Positions 6,899 through 7,158 of a stretch of DNA of 7,158 bases are shown here, in pieces. The position numbers were made by a program, and so were the translations under genes. The DNA comes from Thiopseudomonas sp. (lineage in GTDB: Bacteria > Pseudomonadota > Gammaproteobacteria > Pseudomonadales > Pseudomonadaceae), in contig JALOAC010000054.1 of assembly GCA_023228985.1 (NCBI GenBank), positions 1-7,158 on the forward strand. The letters are read 5' to 3'. The first letter of the stretch is position 1, and each line of letters begins with the position of its first letter. The notes under the pieces were generated by a model, which saw only the letters and a list, made by a program, of their open reading frames with translations, did no database searches and was not told the DNA's origin.

Positions 6899-6902
6899 TT
6901 TA
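6876..6902. repeat. 9-bp direct repeat across the fleQ promoter
   Basis: GTCAATTTA occurs at 6876-6884 and again at 6894-6902, 18 bases start to start. One copy overlaps the -35 hexamer and the other lies in the -35/-10 spacer. This may be a tandem regulator site, or partly a consequence of two TTGAC-like hexamers. Confidence 0.5.
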
Positions 6903-6979
6903 ATGGCATAATTATTTTATCACTTATGCATATTTTTGACACAAGTCAGAAAATATACTTAACAAAATATGCAGGCATA

Positions 6980-7010
6980 AAAAAACCAGCTGCACGAGCG
7001 CTGGTTTTTT
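6980..7010. terminator. Bidirectional intrinsic terminator upstream of fleQ
   Basis: Six A plus CCAGC (6980-6990) pair with GCTGG plus six T (7000-7010) around a 9-base loop. On the minus strand a T run follows the stem (6985-6979). It would stop transcription arriving from the right before the fleQ promoter. No complete gene in the window uses it, so it probably belongs to a neighbour beyond the IS or lost to it. Confidence 0.85.
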
Positions 7011-7043
7011 ATACTCATCTCTTAATCTAAACTTTGACATCCT

Positions 7044-7063
7044 CCCCGCCCTAAAGGACGGGG
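7044..7063. repeat. Imperfect right-end hairpin of the tnpB element
   Basis: CCCCG (7044-7048) pairs with CGGGG (7059-7063). One C/A mismatch (7049/7058; a T-G wobble on the minus strand) is followed by CC/GG pairs and the loop TAAA. The build matches the 87-107 hairpin pair for pair. The tnpB stop codon lies at the loop. Confidence 0.8.
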
Positions 7064-7158
7064 ATTCCCTCTACAGGACGGCCATGCCCGACCGCAAGAA
7101 TGTTCTTGGCCGCATTGATGTCGCGGTCGTGAGTGACACCACACTCACTGCAAGTCCA
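7051..7158 (-). CDS. tnpB: C-terminus of TnpB, the IS200/IS605 RNA-guided nuclease (partial)
   Basis: The last 35 codons of TnpB are present, ending in TAG at 7053-7051. Visible are the second CxxC of the zinc ribbon (CSECG) and the last RuvC motif HDRDINAAKNIL with its catalytic Asp, followed by a short tail ending GIPVL. TnpB is the ancestor-like relative of Cas12: it uses a right-end-derived omega RNA to cut DNA matching the flank of the insertion and so helps the element persist. The upstream RuvC motifs and start lie beyond the window, so overall integrity is unknown. An isolated tnpB or a tnpA-tnpB element are both possible. Confidence 0.93.
   Translation of the reverse strand, partial: WTCSECGVTHDRDINAAKNILAVGHGRPVEGIPVL

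Larger units (their letters stand above)
7036..7158 (-). mobile_element. Right end of an IS200/IS605-family element carrying tnpB (runs off right edge)
   Basis: The TnpB C-terminus on the minus strand runs directly into a GC-rich imperfect hairpin and the conserved-looking flank GGGGAGGATGTCA. This arrangement, with tnpB ending inside the right-end structure, is standard for IS605/IS1341-type elements. The tip is estimated at about 7030-7038, with no duplication to define it. The element extends beyond the window. Confidence 0.85.
7036..7158 (-). ncRNA. Possible 3' part of the omega RNA (reRNA) of TnpB
   Basis: In studied IS200/IS605 elements the omega RNA covers the end of tnpB and the right end, on the tnpB strand, with its guide taken from the host DNA just past the tip. 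The position and the end hairpin fit. The boundaries are inferred from family knowledge only, and there is no direct evidence of transcription. Confidence 0.35.

Noticed and set aside
6933..6965. A + strand TTGACA upstream of the 6980 terminator as a promoter
   Set aside because: No acceptable -10 at 16-18 bases, and no + strand gene follows before the terminator.

Overview
The window looks chromosomal and comes from a gammaproteobacterium of the Pseudomonadaceae. It holds a full-length FleQ, the flagellar and biofilm master regulator typical of Pseudomonas, and a Pseudomonas-type uracil-DNA glycosylase. Base composition is clearly more AT-rich than classic Pseudomonas, so a lower-GC lineage (for example the Thiopseudomonas/Denitrificimonas group) is a reasonable guess, but it is not proven from this sequence.

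Layout from left to right. Positions 1-~115 are one end of an IS200/IS605-family element: the last codons of what looks like a TnpA (Y1 transposase), then two hairpins. Immediately after comes a large diguanylate cyclase gene (109-1626, +) whose body is intact (dCACHE sensor, membrane helix, GGDEF) but whose first membrane segment and normal start are missing, apparently cut off by the insertion. A second diguanylate cyclase (1724-3076, -) converges on it. Its N-terminal half resembles a globin-coupled sensor, and its middle carries a convincing CZB zinc-binding signature. Upstream of it on the same strand is ung (3191-3871, -). Divergent from ung is a lone periplasmic substrate-binding protein of the branched-chain amino acid/amide type (4039-5283, +), with no transporter genes beside it. 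It converges on fleQ (5358-6818, -), and the two share a strong bidirectional terminator. Upstream of fleQ lie an AT-rich promoter region with direct repeats and a palindrome, then a second terminator. At the right edge is the end of another IS200/IS605-type element carrying the C-terminus of TnpB (7051-7158, -).

Two themes stand out. First, cyclic-di-GMP: two GGDEF enzymes with intact active-site and I-site motifs lie within 6 kb of FleQ, a c-di-GMP receptor whose ligand-binding residues are all preserved here. The conventional picture is that sensory DGCs set c-di-GMP and FleQ switches between flagellar and matrix gene expression; physical proximity does not prove functional coupling. Second, insertion-sequence remodelling: both edges are IS200/IS605 ends with near-identical hairpin architecture. 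One has decapitated a DGC, and the other sits just upstream of fleQ, which has lost its usual flagellar neighbours. I did not find a clearly new defence or mobile system. The most novel-looking item is the globin-like + CZB + GGDEF architecture of the second cyclase.
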